Of a stretch of 64,000 nt of DNA, positions 42,299-51,398 are shown in pieces. The notes under the pieces were generated by a model that was given only the letters and a program-made list of their open reading frames with translations, did not search any database and had not been told where the DNA came from. Made by a program: the position numbers and the translations under genes. Source of the stretch: a bacterium (GTDB lineage: Bacteria; Armatimonadota; Fimbriimonadia; Fimbriimonadales; Fimbriimonadaceae); contig JAIXUN010000002.1 of NCBI GenBank assembly GCA_027483535.1, forward strand, positions 1,426,001-1,490,000, in the 5' to 3' direction. The number at the start of each line of letters is the position of its first letter. Position 1 is the stretch's first letter.

Positions 42299-44118
42299 GT
42301 GTGATCCATGCGCCGAAACAGAGGCGGATGGATTACCGCGTGCTGAGTTTTCCCTTTCTGATCGTTCCCATCTTAGGCACTCTATTCTTCCGACTCTGGC
42401 AACTCCAGGTCGTCGAGGCTCCGATTCTTGTCGAGCGTGCCGAAGCCACTCGCCAAACCAAAATTGAAAAGCTGGCGCCGAGAGGGCTGATTTTCGACCG
42501 AACAGGGAAGCTTGTGGCGGGTGTGAAGCCAGAGTTAGTGGTCACCGCCGTTCCTGCCGAGATCAAGAAGCATCCCGAATCGCTCCTTGCGGTTTCTCGC
42601 CTTGTGGGAATTCCACTTGAGAAACTCCAAGAAAAGGTCGACGCGGCCGCTTACCGACCGTATGTTCCGGCAGCGATCGCGGTTGGAATTTCGATCCAAG
42701 TCGCCACGCAGATCGCGGAAGAGTCCGCCTCCTTGCCGGGGATCTCGATCGAGAACAAACCCATGCGTTACTACACCGATCCAAAGGGGTTTGCGCATGT
42801 GATGGGATACGTTTGGCTTCCAAACGATCGTGACGAAAAGCGAATCAAGGATCTCGGTTTAAAACCTGCCGAATACGTCGGAAAAGAAGGAATCGAGCGA
42901 GCTTACGAATCTGATCTGATGGGGATTCCCGGTGGCGAGGTCGTTGAGGTAGATGCCCGGCGACGACCTGTTCGCGTGATTGGTAACGAGCCACCGATTC
43001 CTGGCACCCAGCTAGAATTGACCCTTGACGAGGACCTGCAACGGTACGCCAACGCGATTTTCTCGGAAAGAAAAATGCGCGGTGGAGTCGTTGCCATTGA
43101 ACCTAGCACGGGCGAAGTGCTCGCTATGGTGAGCGCCCCAACGTACGATCAATCCCAGTTTTACGGTGGCATTTCCAAAGCCGACTGGAAAGCGCTGATG
43201 GACGACGAGGCCAAGCCTCTTCTGAACCGACCCGTTCAAGCCGCATTTGCTCCCGGATCAACTTTCAAAATCGTCAGTGCGCTGGCGGCCTATCGCGCGG
43301 GCAAGTTCAGCCCCTCAACTTCGGTTTTCTGCGGAGGCGGTTACTACCACAACGGTCGCAAGGTCCTTGGTTGCATGTCCCACCACGGCGGCATCTCGTT
43401 TGGAACGGCCATGGAGAAATCGTGCAACACCTACTTCACCACAATCGGTGTTGCGGCGGGCAGGGAAGAACTCGGCAGAGCGGCGCGTGATCTCGGTCTA
43501 GGCGCTAAGACGGGCATAGAGATCGGGGGCGAGTGGCGCGCCTGTGTTCCGGATTCCGAATACTTCAAAGACTGGAAGAACCCACCTAAATGGTATTTGG
43601 GCGATACGGTGAACATGGCGGTTGGGCAGGGCATGGTAACGGCCACGCCGATCCAAATGGCCAATCTAGCCGCCATTGTTGCGAACCGAGGCACGGGCTA
43701 TACGCCCCACCTGGTGCGAAGTCGACGCCATCCCGTAACTGGTGAGCGGATTCCGCTTGCTCCAACCGTTGCTCACAAGATCGATGTCGATCAGGGATTT
43801 TGGGATGCGATGCACAATGCCCTTTTCCGCGTAATCAATCAGGGAACGGCGGCAGTTGCGCAGATTCCTGGCGTTGAATGGGCCGGGAAGACGGGCAGCG
43901 CGGAACATGGACGGCGAAAGGGCGGAAAGACGCACAGTTGGTTCATTGGCTTTGCCCCGGTCAACAATCCGAAAATAGCCATCTGCGTCATGGCAGAGGC
44001 GGCAGGACACGGCGGCGATATCGCCGCGCCGATTGCCCGTGATGTGGTTTCGCACTACTTGCGAAGGTTGGAAATGGCGGCCTCAAAATCGGCCTCTTCC
44101 ACTCCGGCTGCACCCTGA
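42295..44118 (+). CDS. mrdA: Penicillin-binding protein 2 (class B transpeptidase)
   Basis: 607 residues. An N-terminal membrane helix (LIVPILGTLFFRLWQLQV) and PBP dimer domain with RGLIFDRTG precede the transpeptidase: S322-x-x-K325 (FAPGSTFKIV), SCN in KSCNTYF, and K532-TGS. Class B PBPs of this type cross-link peptidoglycan in elongation with RodA; no rodA or mreBCD is adjacent. The ATG lies in the stop of the PBP1 gene (ATGA). The last 64 bases overlap the 3' end of the convergent O-antigen ligase gene. Confidence 0.93.
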   Translation: MSVIHAPKQRRMDYRVLSFPFLIVPILGTLFFRLWQLQVVEAPILVERAEATRQTKIEKLAPRGLIFDRTGKLVAGVKPELVVTAVPAEIKKHPESLLAVSRLVGIPLEKLQEKVDAAAYRPYVPAAIAVGISIQVATQIAEESASLPGISIENKPMRYYTDPKGFAHVMGYVWLPNDRDEKRIKDLGLKPAEYVGKEGIERAYESDLMGIPGGEVVEVDARRRPVRVIGNEPPIPGTQLELTLDEDLQRYANAIFSERKMRGGVVAIEPSTGEVLAMVSAPTYDQSQFYGGISKADWKALMDDEAKPLLNRPVQAAFAPGSTFKIVSALAAYRAGKFSPSTSVFCGGGYYHNGRKVLGCMSHHGGISFGTAMEKSCNTYFTTIGVAAGREELGRAARDLGLGAKTGIEIGGEWRACVPDSEYFKDWKNPPKWYLGDTVNMAVGQGMVTATPIQMANLAAIVANRGTGYTPHLVRSRRHPVTGERIPLAPTVAHKIDVDQGFWDAMHNALFRVINQGTAAVAQIPGVEWAGKTGSAEHGRRKGGKTHSWFIGFAPVNNPKIAICVMAEAAGHGGDIAAPIARDVVSHYLRRLEMAASKSASSTPAAP

Positions 44119-46175
44119 AGAGCCTTCAGCTCTCTAAGGGCTTTCAGGCCCGCTTCGAGTTTGGCGGTCGCGGCCTCTTTGGTCTCGCCACCAATTCCGT
44201 TCGCCCCTGCTGTGACAAATCGCTGAACAACGGGAATGGTTGTCGAGAGGTATTGGGCGTAAATCTTCACCGCCGCTTCAAGCAACTCGACCTTCTTCTT
44301 CTTGTCCGACTCCAGAGCGGCTAGGAAGGTTCGAGCCTCGGCAGTCTCGGTAGGAATGAATTCCGGCTGGCTGCGCACCGTGTAGTAGGTAGTCCCTTCC
44401 ACCGCGATCAGGCGTTCGGCAGTCTTTTTCGCCTTCTCAACATCGCCAATCTCTTGGGATGCCGAGATCAGCATCTTGAGTGCCGAGAGGTTGTTCGGAT
44501 CCCAGCGAAGCGCTTCATCCAGAGCGTACGCGGCCTCCAGGGCTTTTCCTGCTCTTAGACAAGCTGAAGCGTATGCGCGCCAACTCTTGGGCGAAGGGTG
44601 GGTTTGAGCTGATTGTTCCGTTTGGGCAAGCAAGTCGGCTTCGTCGGTCGGAACGATCGCCCGAAGGGCACGCGCCTGGCCATCGTTTGGAGTGGCTCCT
44701 AGAATCCCATCCAGCAGCGCACGGGCTTCCGTGACTTGTCCGGCCTCGATCAACCCCTTTGCCTGGGCGCGGCGGATTTCGTTCGTTGCGCTTAGTCCTG
44801 CCAGCAAGAGGGTCGCTCCGGCGACACATCCGAGAGTTCCTCGAATTGTCGGAGTGAGAAACTCCGGACTAGAAGCGTCCGTGGCGGTTAGGACAAGGGT
44901 TGAAAAGAGAATGAGCGTGATCGCTAGGAGTCCAAACGTAGCGAGGTCGGAATCGATCAAGTTGTGCCCAAGAGTCCCCACAAGCGCGCCAATGATCGCG
45001 GCGTAAAACGCCTTCTGACCATCGGGTCTAGACCGCAAGCCTCTCGCCGTGAAACCTAGCGTCACAACAATGAAAGCCAAGAAGGAAACCACCGACAAAA
45101 CGGAGGTTTCCAGAGCCATTTGAAGAAAGGAGTTGTGGGTAAGGGCGGTCTGAGTTGTGAGCCCGGCCTTGGTCGAATAGAAACGATAAGTTCCGATCCC
45201 TGTGCCTAATGGGTTTGCCTTGATGACCGCTAGGGACCCTTTCCAAAGAAGGGTGCGGAACCCAGCCGATTGTGTCACTGCCTCCTCAGAATTCGCGAGT
45301 CGAACCGAGGTTGCCTGATCATTGCCCGTTCCGGTAGGCGCTTTGCGGGCCTGAATCGATCCGAAACTCATTGCGCCGATCAAGAGGGCGACAACGAGCG
45401 TGACTCCGACCGCCTTGCCGACCAGCTTCGTTTTCGAGAGGAGAAGAACAATCGCGAAAGAAACCACCGCAATGGCAGCGAAAAGGATTCCGCCCTTCGA
45501 CTGCGTCAGGAAGAGTGCGAAGCCTTGGAGCAAGGCGCCTAGGGCTGCAAGTAGCCCCCCAAGCCTCGCGGAACCGCAACTGAGACCCAGCGCGAGGGGA
45601 ATGCCCATGGCGAAGGCAGCCGCTGCCGCGTTCGGGTTGTTGAATGTCGCAAAGATGCGGTGGTTCGGATCGTAAGCCCTCGCCGAACTGTATTCCAAGA
45701 TCCCAAGGAGGGCGGAAACGCTTAACCCGGCAACAACGGCGCCGACGATCCATTTGCCATGGGTTCGGCCACAGATTGCCACGAACGTAAAGAACAGGAT
45801 GACGGCCAGATTCCACTGGAGAAGTGAGACCAGCGATATGGATTTGTAGGAACTGAGAAAGACCGATAGGAAACTGACGAATAGGACCGTCACCAGCGGG
45901 ATTGCAATCTTGAAGTTTGGAATCTGGGTCACTCGCGTTCGGGCGAGGTGAAGGATGATTCCAACAATGGCGGGTAGACACGCTAGAACGACCCCGATCT
46001 GAGGGACCGGAGACGCATTGAGGAGGCTTGAAAGGACGGATTCACCCGGTGCCAACGCCACGGTTTCAACGCTCAGAGAGCCCGCTAGGAGTGGGAGAAG
46101 GAACGCGGTGATCGTCGCCAGAGCGGCCGGAATCTTGGGCACAGACGAGTGGTTTTGATCAGAGCGCGCAACCAT
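44055..46175 (-). CDS. O-antigen ligase family membrane protein with C-terminal TPR-like region
   Basis: 706 residues. About 11-12 membrane helices to residue 460, with the Wzy_C/O-antigen ligase core GAVVAGLSVSALLGILEYSS and the periplasmic loop carrying GFRTLLWKGSLAVIKANPLGTGIGTYRF and ALTHNSFLQMALETS, the H and R residues used by WaaL-like enzymes. Residues 480-706 are helical with Ala-rich TPR repeats (RAYASACLRAGKALEAAYALDEAL). It would join or polymerise surface glycans made by the two glycosyltransferases upstream on the same strand. C-terminus overlaps PBP2. Confidence 0.82.
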   Translation of the reverse strand: MVARSDQNHSSVPKIPAALATITAFLLPLLAGSLSVETVALAPGESVLSSLLNASPVPQIGVVLACLPAIVGIILHLARTRVTQIPNFKIAIPLVTVLFVSFLSVFLSSYKSISLVSLLQWNLAVILFFTFVAICGRTHGKWIVGAVVAGLSVSALLGILEYSSARAYDPNHRIFATFNNPNAAAAAFAMGIPLALGLSCGSARLGGLLAALGALLQGFALFLTQSKGGILFAAIAVVSFAIVLLLSKTKLVGKAVGVTLVVALLIGAMSFGSIQARKAPTGTGNDQATSVRLANSEEAVTQSAGFRTLLWKGSLAVIKANPLGTGIGTYRFYSTKAGLTTQTALTHNSFLQMALETSVLSVVSFLAFIVVTLGFTARGLRSRPDGQKAFYAAIIGALVGTLGHNLIDSDLATFGLLAITLILFSTLVLTATDASSPEFLTPTIRGTLGCVAGATLLLAGLSATNEIRRAQAKGLIEAGQVTEARALLDGILGATPNDGQARALRAIVPTDEADLLAQTEQSAQTHPSPKSWRAYASACLRAGKALEAAYALDEALRWDPNNLSALKMLISASQEIGDVEKAKKTAERLIAVEGTTYYTVRSQPEFIPTETAEARTFLAALESDKKKKVELLEAAVKIYAQYLSTTIPVVQRFVTAGANGIGGETKEAATAKLEAGLKALRELKALQGAAGVEEADFEAAISNLRK

Positions 46176-46182
46176 GAGCTTC

Positions 46183-47112
46183 TCAGCGAGCGAGTCGACG
46201 CATGATCACGTCGATCTTGTTCTTAAGTATGAAGAATCCCGCGCGAAGGGAGAGTCCCGCTCCGGCAACGAACAAGCTGAAAGGTCTCAGGAGCAACGGC
46301 TGTTCGGGCACCACATTCTTCGAGAAGAACCGAAACATCGACCGGTGGAATCGACCGATCATTCTGTTCGGTGCCTTATCGGTGCTTCTGCCGATGGCGT
46401 GCGTGATCACCGAGTCGGGAATGTAGACGACCTTCGCTCCCGCTTTCCAGGCTCGCCAGCACAGGTCCACGTCTTCGCAGAACATGAAATATTCGGGATC
46501 GAACCCTTGGAGTTTGTCGAGGAGTTCGCCCCGAATGAGAAATGCGGCCCCAGACACCCAGTCCACCTCGGCGACTGAATCGTGATCCCAACTTTGCATC
46601 AGGTAGTCGCGAGTGAAGGGATTGTTTGGAAAGAGCTTGCCGAGAGGGGTGTTCCGGAAGAGAGCCGCCATTGGGTGCGGAAATCTCCGACAGGAGTATT
46701 GAAGGGTCCCATCCGGGTTCAAGAGTTTTGGCCCAAGAATGCCTGCCTCGGGGTGCTCGGATAGGTACGCCATCAGTCGGCGCAAAGCACCTGCATGGAC
46801 GATCGTGTCCGAGTTCAGGGGCAAGACGTGGGTGCCTTTTCGCAAAGGAAAGGCGTGGTTATGCCCACCCGTGAAACCCAGGTTCACCGACATTGCCTCG
46901 AGCCTCACCCATGAAAACTCTTGCTCTACCATCTGGGGCGAACCGTCTTCTGAGTTGTTATCGATGACGATGACCTCGAACGATGCTTCATCTCGAACCA
47001 GTTCGAGGCTGTGCAAACAGGCGCGAAGATCTTCGAGCGTGTTCCAACTGCAAATGGTGATACTAAGGTCTAAATCCGGCACTCCAACCCCGAGCGCGTA
47101 CGAACGCGCCAA
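46183..47112 (-). CDS. Glycosyltransferase family 2 protein, membrane-anchored
   Basis: 309 residues. N-terminal GT-A domain: DLSITICSWNTLEDLRAC, VIDNNSEDGSPQ, and the DXD-like NSDT (residues about 98-101), followed by GPKLLNPDGTLQYSCRRFP and the catalytic-side CEDVDLCWRAWKAG. A C-terminal hydrophobic segment may tether it to the membrane. The rhamnosyltransferase-like layout is shared with the next gene. Its start overlaps the 3' end of that gene by 50 bases. Confidence 0.9.
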   Translation of the reverse strand: MARSYALGVGVPDLDLSITICSWNTLEDLRACLHSLELVRDEASFEVIVIDNNSEDGSPQMVEQEFSWVRLEAMSVNLGFTGGHNHAFPLRKGTHVLPLNSDTIVHAGALRRLMAYLSEHPEAGILGPKLLNPDGTLQYSCRRFPHPMAALFRNTPLGKLFPNNPFTRDYLMQSWDHDSVAEVDWVSGAAFLIRGELLDKLQGFDPEYFMFCEDVDLCWRAWKAGAKVVYIPDSVITHAIGRSTDKAPNRMIGRFHRSMFRFFSKNVVPEQPLLLRPFSLFVAGAGLSLRAGFFILKNKIDVIMRRLAR

Positions 47113-47917
47113 CTGTTATAACAAGCCAAAGCAAGGGAAGTGCCATTCTTGCGGCCCCGCTCAGATGCTTTTTAAGATACTTGTACAGGCTCCGGTGAGA
47201 TTCCCAAACCATGGGCTTCTTCACTTGCTTTGTCGACTCCCCACCATAGTGGGTGATCGAAAGATCGGAGAAATAACGGCAAGCCCAACCTTTCAAGTGA
47301 AGACGGTAAAGGAGATCCACCTCGTTGAAGAAGATTGGGAATTGCTCGTCAAACTCGGGGAGCGATAGAGACTCTAAGGCTTCGCGCTTGAACAACAGGA
47401 ATGTCCCCATGGGTTGTGGAGCCCCTTGAGTGACTTCGTAGTCGAACCCACGGAGACGATACGAATCCCACACCGAACCCGGCTTTGACTTGCTCAGGCC
47501 TAGGATGTCCCCGGCTATGCCGACGATGGTTGGCCAGCCTCGGACAGAGTTTTGTGTTCGCCCCGTCGGTTCGACCAAGCGGACCGTTCCCGATCCGATT
47601 TTGGCGTCGTTTTGAATTCTTCTCGCGACCTCGTTAATGACTCCCGGCGGAACGAGAGTATCGGAATTGAGGGTGAGAATGAACTCGCCTTCTGCCGCTC
47701 GAAAGCCGAGGTTGTTGCCCTTCGCGTAGCCATGATTTGTGGTCTCAGCGAGAAGCTGTACCCAGGGGAACTGTTCGCGTACCAGGTCCGCGCTGCCATC
47801 CCGAGAGGCGTTGTCGACCACTATAACCTGGAGGTTGTCTCGATCTTCCGCCAACGAAATCAGGCACTTCTCTAGGAAGTCCCGAGTGTTCCAATTGACG
47901 ATGACAACGCTGACCAT
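47063..47917 (-). CDS. Glycosyltransferase family 2 protein
   Basis: 284 residues from the ATG at 47917, chosen because MVSVVIVNWNTRDF is the standard start of this type; the open frame extends upstream to 48040. VVDNASRDGSADLV, the NSDT motif and FFNEVDLLYRLHLKGW are present, matching the gene downstream, so the two are paralogues. Both precede the O-antigen ligase, forming a three-gene surface-polysaccharide set. Divergent from the NlpC/P60 gene. Confidence 0.88.
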   Translation of the reverse strand: MVSVVIVNWNTRDFLEKCLISLAEDRDNLQVIVVDNASRDGSADLVREQFPWVQLLAETTNHGYAKGNNLGFRAAEGEFILTLNSDTLVPPGVINEVARRIQNDAKIGSGTVRLVEPTGRTQNSVRGWPTIVGIAGDILGLSKSKPGSVWDSYRLRGFDYEVTQGAPQPMGTFLLFKREALESLSLPEFDEQFPIFFNEVDLLYRLHLKGWACRYFSDLSITHYGGESTKQVKKPMVWESHRSLYKYLKKHLSGAARMALPLLWLVITVGAFVRARGWSAGFRP

Positions 47918-48120
47918 TCGTTTGGCTCTCACCCATTTTGGCTGGACCCCTCGAAAAATTGCCGGAACCTTCCGATGCTTAAGAGGTGTATTTGACCTCG
48001 GAAGCGAGGCCGTCTGTTCTTGTGCTAGGTTCTCTCGCAACGAGGTTGCGGGTTGACGTCAGGAGCTTATGGCTGGTAGTCTTAGCAAGGTTGAGGTTAG
48101 CCTTAACCGAGGAGAGAAGC

Positions 48121-49629
48121 TTGATTGATGCAATGCTAGTATCCGCCCTTTCGATCGTCCTAACGGCGACCCAAGTCCCGGCGAGCACGACATACAAGGT
48201 TAAGAAGGGCGATACGATTGCGAAAATCGCCTCTCGCCACAAACTCACTTGGAATCAGATTCGCAAAGAGAATCACCTGACTTCAGACAAAATTAAGCCT
48301 GGTCAACTCCTTAAGATTCCGCTCCCTTCAGCTTCTCTTGCCCAGCTTTCCACCGCAAAGCGTGTTCCGGCAAGCACAAAAACCCCGGTTACGGCAGCGA
48401 AGGTTGTACTAACCGCAGCTCCTACCGAAAAGACCACTCAAGACTATTTCGTCAAGAAAGGCGACAGCGACTGGTCGATCGCCCGCAAGCACGACATGCG
48501 AGTTAAAGAACTCCGGGCGATGAACCCTGGAGTTGATTTGACGAAGCTCCGGCTTGGTTTCCGGCTCAATGTTCCCGCCGCGGGTTATCAGCCAGATTTC
48601 GTTGCGAATGCTTCGTTTGGTGCGCCTGCCGCACCTGTAAAGGCAAAAGCAAAGCCGATTCAGCGCTTTGAGCGGTACGTGATGCTCAACGCTAATGGCG
48701 TTCGCCTGCGGAAAGCTCCGAGTCTTTCGTCGGGCGTAAACAAAGTTATTCCAACCTCCTCTCCGTGCTACGTCATGGACCGGAAGGGCGAATGGTTCCG
48801 AGTGAAGTTCCCCCACGGCTCCGAGGGCTGGGTTCGACAGGACATGCTCGGTCCGCTCACGCCTTCCGGAAAGAAAGCACTCATTGCCGCTCAAACGGCA
48901 AAGAGAAAGGCCCGGCAGCAGGCAGCAAGGCTTGCAGAACTTCGACGGGAGGCCCGGGAAGAAGAGCGCGCGTCAAGATCGCGTCGATCCTACGTGGCAA
49001 GCAAGTCTTCGAAGACTTCCAAATCCTCCAAGCGATCAACGGGACGCGTTGCGGGTTACAGCCGACGAACCGGTCGATCAAGCGGGCTTGCCTGGACGCC
49101 GAACGAAGCGGCTGAGGCTTCCTCGATCCTCGCAACGGCGGCAACCTACCGAGGAACTCCTTACCGATATGGTCGGAGTGATCGAAGCGGTACGGACTGC
49201 AGCGGATACACCACCCAAGTTTTCCGCAAGCATGGCGTGAAGTTGCCTCGGACCAGCGCGGAGCAATCCAAGGTTGGCCAGAAGGTCGATAAGCACGGAC
49301 TCAAAGAAGGAGACCTCGTCTTCTTCAAAACGACTCGTGGACGACGTGTGGGTCACGTCGGTATCTATGTTGGAAGTGGAAAGTTCATCCATGCAAGTTC
49401 CGGCGGTGGCAAGGTTCAAGTCAACTCGTTGAACGACGGCTACTACAATCGACGATTCGTCGGTGCAAGACGGGTGGTCAAGCCAACGGCAAAACCAACC
49501 GCAAAACCGGCAGCAAAAACTGCGAAAGCTGCGCCGAAGGTAGAGCCTAAGGTCGAGCCAAAGCAGGAGCCACAAAAGATCGTCGACCCGGTACCAACGC
49601 AAGATTCCGGTCAATCGTCCGGCAACTAA
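48121..49629 (+). CDS. Secreted peptidoglycan hydrolase: two LysM, SH3, NlpC/P60
   Basis: 502 residues from the TTG at 48121, supported by GAGGAG seven bases upstream; the next ATG (48133) would only shorten the signal peptide. Order: signal peptide, LysM 1 (TYKVKKGDTIAKIASRHKL), LysM 2 (DYFVKKGDSDWSIARKHDM), bacterial SH3 (NGVRLRKAPSLSSG, GEWFRVKFPHGSEGWV), a long Lys/Arg/Ser linker with SKSSKTSKSSKRS, then NlpC/P60 with C360 in GTDCSG, H412 in VGHVGIY and H424, and a Lys/Pro/Glu tail. It binds and cuts peptidoglycan stem peptides. A terminator follows. Confidence 0.93.
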   Translation: MIDAMLVSALSIVLTATQVPASTTYKVKKGDTIAKIASRHKLTWNQIRKENHLTSDKIKPGQLLKIPLPSASLAQLSTAKRVPASTKTPVTAAKVVLTAAPTEKTTQDYFVKKGDSDWSIARKHDMRVKELRAMNPGVDLTKLRLGFRLNVPAAGYQPDFVANASFGAPAAPVKAKAKPIQRFERYVMLNANGVRLRKAPSLSSGVNKVIPTSSPCYVMDRKGEWFRVKFPHGSEGWVRQDMLGPLTPSGKKALIAAQTAKRKARQQAARLAELRREAREEERASRSRRSYVASKSSKTSKSSKRSTGRVAGYSRRTGRSSGLAWTPNEAAEASSILATAATYRGTPYRYGRSDRSGTDCSGYTTQVFRKHGVKLPRTSAEQSKVGQKVDKHGLKEGDLVFFKTTRGRRVGHVGIYVGSGKFIHASSGGGKVQVNSLNDGYYNRRFVGARRVVKPTAKPTAKPAAKTAKAAPKVEPKVEPKQEPQKIVDPVPTQDSGQSSGN

Positions 49630-49639
49630 CTAGAAATGA

Positions 49640-49671
49640 AAAAGCCCCGTTGCTAAACGGGGCTTTTTTTT
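49640..49671. terminator. Strong terminator after the NlpC/P60 gene
   Basis: AAAAGCCCCGTT (49640-49651) pairs with AACGGGGCTTTT (49656-49667), loop GCTA, then T to 49671. Symmetric A and T runs make it work in both directions; on the minus strand it could end NIF3 transcripts that run antisense over the tRNA. Confidence 0.92.
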
Positions 49672-49673
49672 GT

Positions 49674-49679
49674 CATAAT
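49674..49679 (+). promoter_or_regulatory. tRNA-Glu promoter candidate
   Basis: CATAAT at 49674-49679 lies 11 bases before the tRNA. TTGCTA at 49650-49655, in the loop of the preceding terminator, is 18 bases upstream and could be the -35. Confidence 0.45.
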
Positions 49680-49690
49680 CAACGGTCTCT

Positions 49691-49766
49691 GGCCCGGTCG
49701 TCTAGTGGTTAGGATGCCGCCCTTTCAAGGCGGAGGTCGCGGGTTCAAGTCCCGTCCGGGCTACCA
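49691..49766 (+). tRNA. tRNA-Glu (anticodon UUC)
   Basis: 76 bases. Acceptor GGCCCGG pairs with CCGGGCT (one G-T), anticodon stem CCGCC-GGCGG with loop CTTTCAA gives anticodon TTC, and the T arm GCGGGTTCAAGTCCCGT is standard. CCA is encoded. The stop codon of the NIF3 gene on the opposite strand begins one base after it. Confidence 0.97.
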
Positions 49767-49767
49767 C

Positions 49768-50883
49768 TCAAACATCAAACAGAGACCTTCTTCCGCTACA
49801 GCCCGCTTTGGGCTGATACACCATTGCGGAGATCCCCGAGCACGCTTTTTCAAGCCGCTCCTTCAGTGCTTCCATTGAAGGGTGTTCGGTCTCGTAATGA
49901 CCCGCTTCAACGATCACGAATCCTGATTCGGAAGCTTCAAGAGCGGTGTGCTGCTTCACTTCGCCCGTGACTAAAACATCGGCGCCGGAAGCTTGGGCGG
50001 AACGCCACTCGCCATCGGCGGCTCCACCCACAACCGCAACTCGCTCAACGGGTCGATCCGGCTCGCCCCAATAGCTGCAGCTTGTGCTGAGAGTCTCATC
50101 AATGAGGCGCTTCAATCGGTTGAGGCTCATCGCAGAGGGGAGTCTGCCAACCCGGCCGCACGGTTGCTCGACAATTGATTCCAGGCTGTACAGATCGACG
50201 GCGGGCGTCTCGTAAGGATGGACGGACTTGAGTGCGGCTACGACCTTTCCAATGAGCGCAGACGGTACGACGAGTTCTACTCGGACCTCTTCGACCGATT
50301 CTGGAAATCCGATCCTTCCCACTGCGGGGTTAGCGCCTTCCAGTGCCTCGAACGTGCCTGTACCTCGCACGTAGAAGGCGCAGCGCCGATAGTTGCCAAT
50401 CACGCCCGCCCCTGCTGCGGTCACCTCGTCTAGCGTCGCATCTAGAAAGCGGCTTGGAACGGTGTACACCATCTTTGTTTGGGCGACCTTTGCGCCCGAT
50501 CCGAAGTCTTCGACATCGACCAACCCAAGTTTTGAGGCAAGGACGTCATTGACGCCGCCCGGGGCCGCGTCCCAGTTTGTGTGGGCGGCGATTACCGAGA
50601 TTTGGTGCTGAACAGCCTTGAGGGCAAACCTGCCTTCATAGGTGGAATCGTCTAGCTTGCCAATGGGGTGGAAGAAAAGCGGATGGTGGGTTAGCAAAAC
50701 GCTGTGCCCATTTGCGATCGCAAAATCAAGCGCCGCCATCGAGCGGTCGAGCGACAGCAGGACCTTATCGGCGGGCCAAGAATCGGATCCCACCTGAAGC
50801 CCAACGGAATCAAAATCAAACGCCCATCGAGAGGGAGCAAACGATTCGATGGCACTCAGCAGGTCAGCGACGGTGGTTGGCAC
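49768..50883 (-). CDS. NIF3/DUF34 family protein (YbgI/YqfO type)
   Basis: 371 residues, the long YqfO-type form with an inserted middle domain (about 130-240). Dimetal site: H66-H67 in LLTHHPLFF, the H-x-x-x-D of AAHTNWDAAPGG, and a C-terminal H-x-x-x-E in EAGHYETEHPS, matching E. coli YbgI H63, H64, D101, H215, E219. Often annotated GTP cyclohydrolase 1 type 2, but the true reaction is unsettled. It ends one base from the tRNA-Glu gene. Confidence 0.92.
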   Translation of the reverse strand: MPTTVADLLSAIESFAPSRWAFDFDSVGLQVGSDSWPADKVLLSLDRSMAALDFAIANGHSVLLTHHPLFFHPIGKLDDSTYEGRFALKAVQHQISVIAAHTNWDAAPGGVNDVLASKLGLVDVEDFGSGAKVAQTKMVYTVPSRFLDATLDEVTAAGAGVIGNYRRCAFYVRGTGTFEALEGANPAVGRIGFPESVEEVRVELVVPSALIGKVVAALKSVHPYETPAVDLYSLESIVEQPCGRVGRLPSAMSLNRLKRLIDETLSTSCSYWGEPDRPVERVAVVGGAADGEWRSAQASGADVLVTGEVKQHTALEASESGFVIVEAGHYETEHPSMEALKERLEKACSGISAMVYQPKAGCSGRRSLFDV

Positions 50884-50949
50884 AAACTACATTCTGCCAA
50901 TTTTTCGGGGGAATGCAATGTTGATCGCCCGGTGCGTACCTGGCTCAAT

Positions 50950-50976
50950 AAAAAAGCGAGGGCATTATGCCCCCGC
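50950..50976 (-). terminator. Terminator containing a stop codon in its loop
   Basis: GCGAGGGCA (50956-50964) pairs with TGCCCCCGC (50968-50976, one mismatch), and the minus strand continues into six T (50955-50950). The TAA of the small gene at 50965-51246 (minus) occupies the loop. Confidence 0.8.
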
Positions 50977-51246
50977 CTTGACGAGCTCACTAAGCTTTGT
51001 AGACGCTATTTCCGCGATATCTATTTTATGATTGCACTGGGCGCCTCGTTGCGCACAATAATCGGCTAGCTTTCTCAAAGCAACGTAGGAAGTGGAGTCG
51101 AGCGGTCCCGGACTAAGCATGCAAAGTCCAAGAAGCGCGAACGCCTCATCCTCGGTGAGCTTTAGTGACTCCGGATTGATTCCAGATTCCATATGCTCCT
51201 CCGCGTGCGGTTGCACTGTTAACTTAGACGACAATTGTCGTGCCAT
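50965..51246 (-). CDS. Small hypothetical protein
   Basis: 93 residues from the ATG at 51246 (an earlier start at 51294 and a later ATG at 51192 are possible). The N-terminal part is polar; the core (LKLTEDEAFALLGLCMLSPG, ALRKLADYCAQRG) is helical with two of the three cysteines near the end. No family recognised. It is supported as a gene by a tight minus-strand terminator whose loop holds its stop codon. Lies between the NIF3 gene and the divergent DUF1385 gene. Confidence 0.5.
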   Translation of the reverse strand: MARQLSSKLTVQPHAEEHMESGINPESLKLTEDEAFALLGLCMLSPGPLDSTSYVALRKLADYCAQRGAQCNHKIDIAEIASTKLSELVKAGA

Positions 51247-51383
51247 GATCCGGACAATTTTGAGCTTTTTTACTTTGTTAACAAAACGTGGCATTTAGCT
51301 CCGTGTTCTTAACAGGATGATCGGGACCTTAGACCCAATTCGAGTTAAGCGACAGGTTCCGTCGGCCCGGCGGGTCGCATCGG

Positions 51384-51389
51384 TATAAT
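51384..51389 (+). promoter_or_regulatory. TATAAT box before the DUF1385 gene
   Basis: TATAAT ends nine bases before the ATG at 51399; no Shine-Dalgarno sequence lies between (CCGCTCGGA). The mRNA would have a leader of two or three bases at most. Confidence 0.6.
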
Positions 51390-51398
51390 CCGCTCGGA

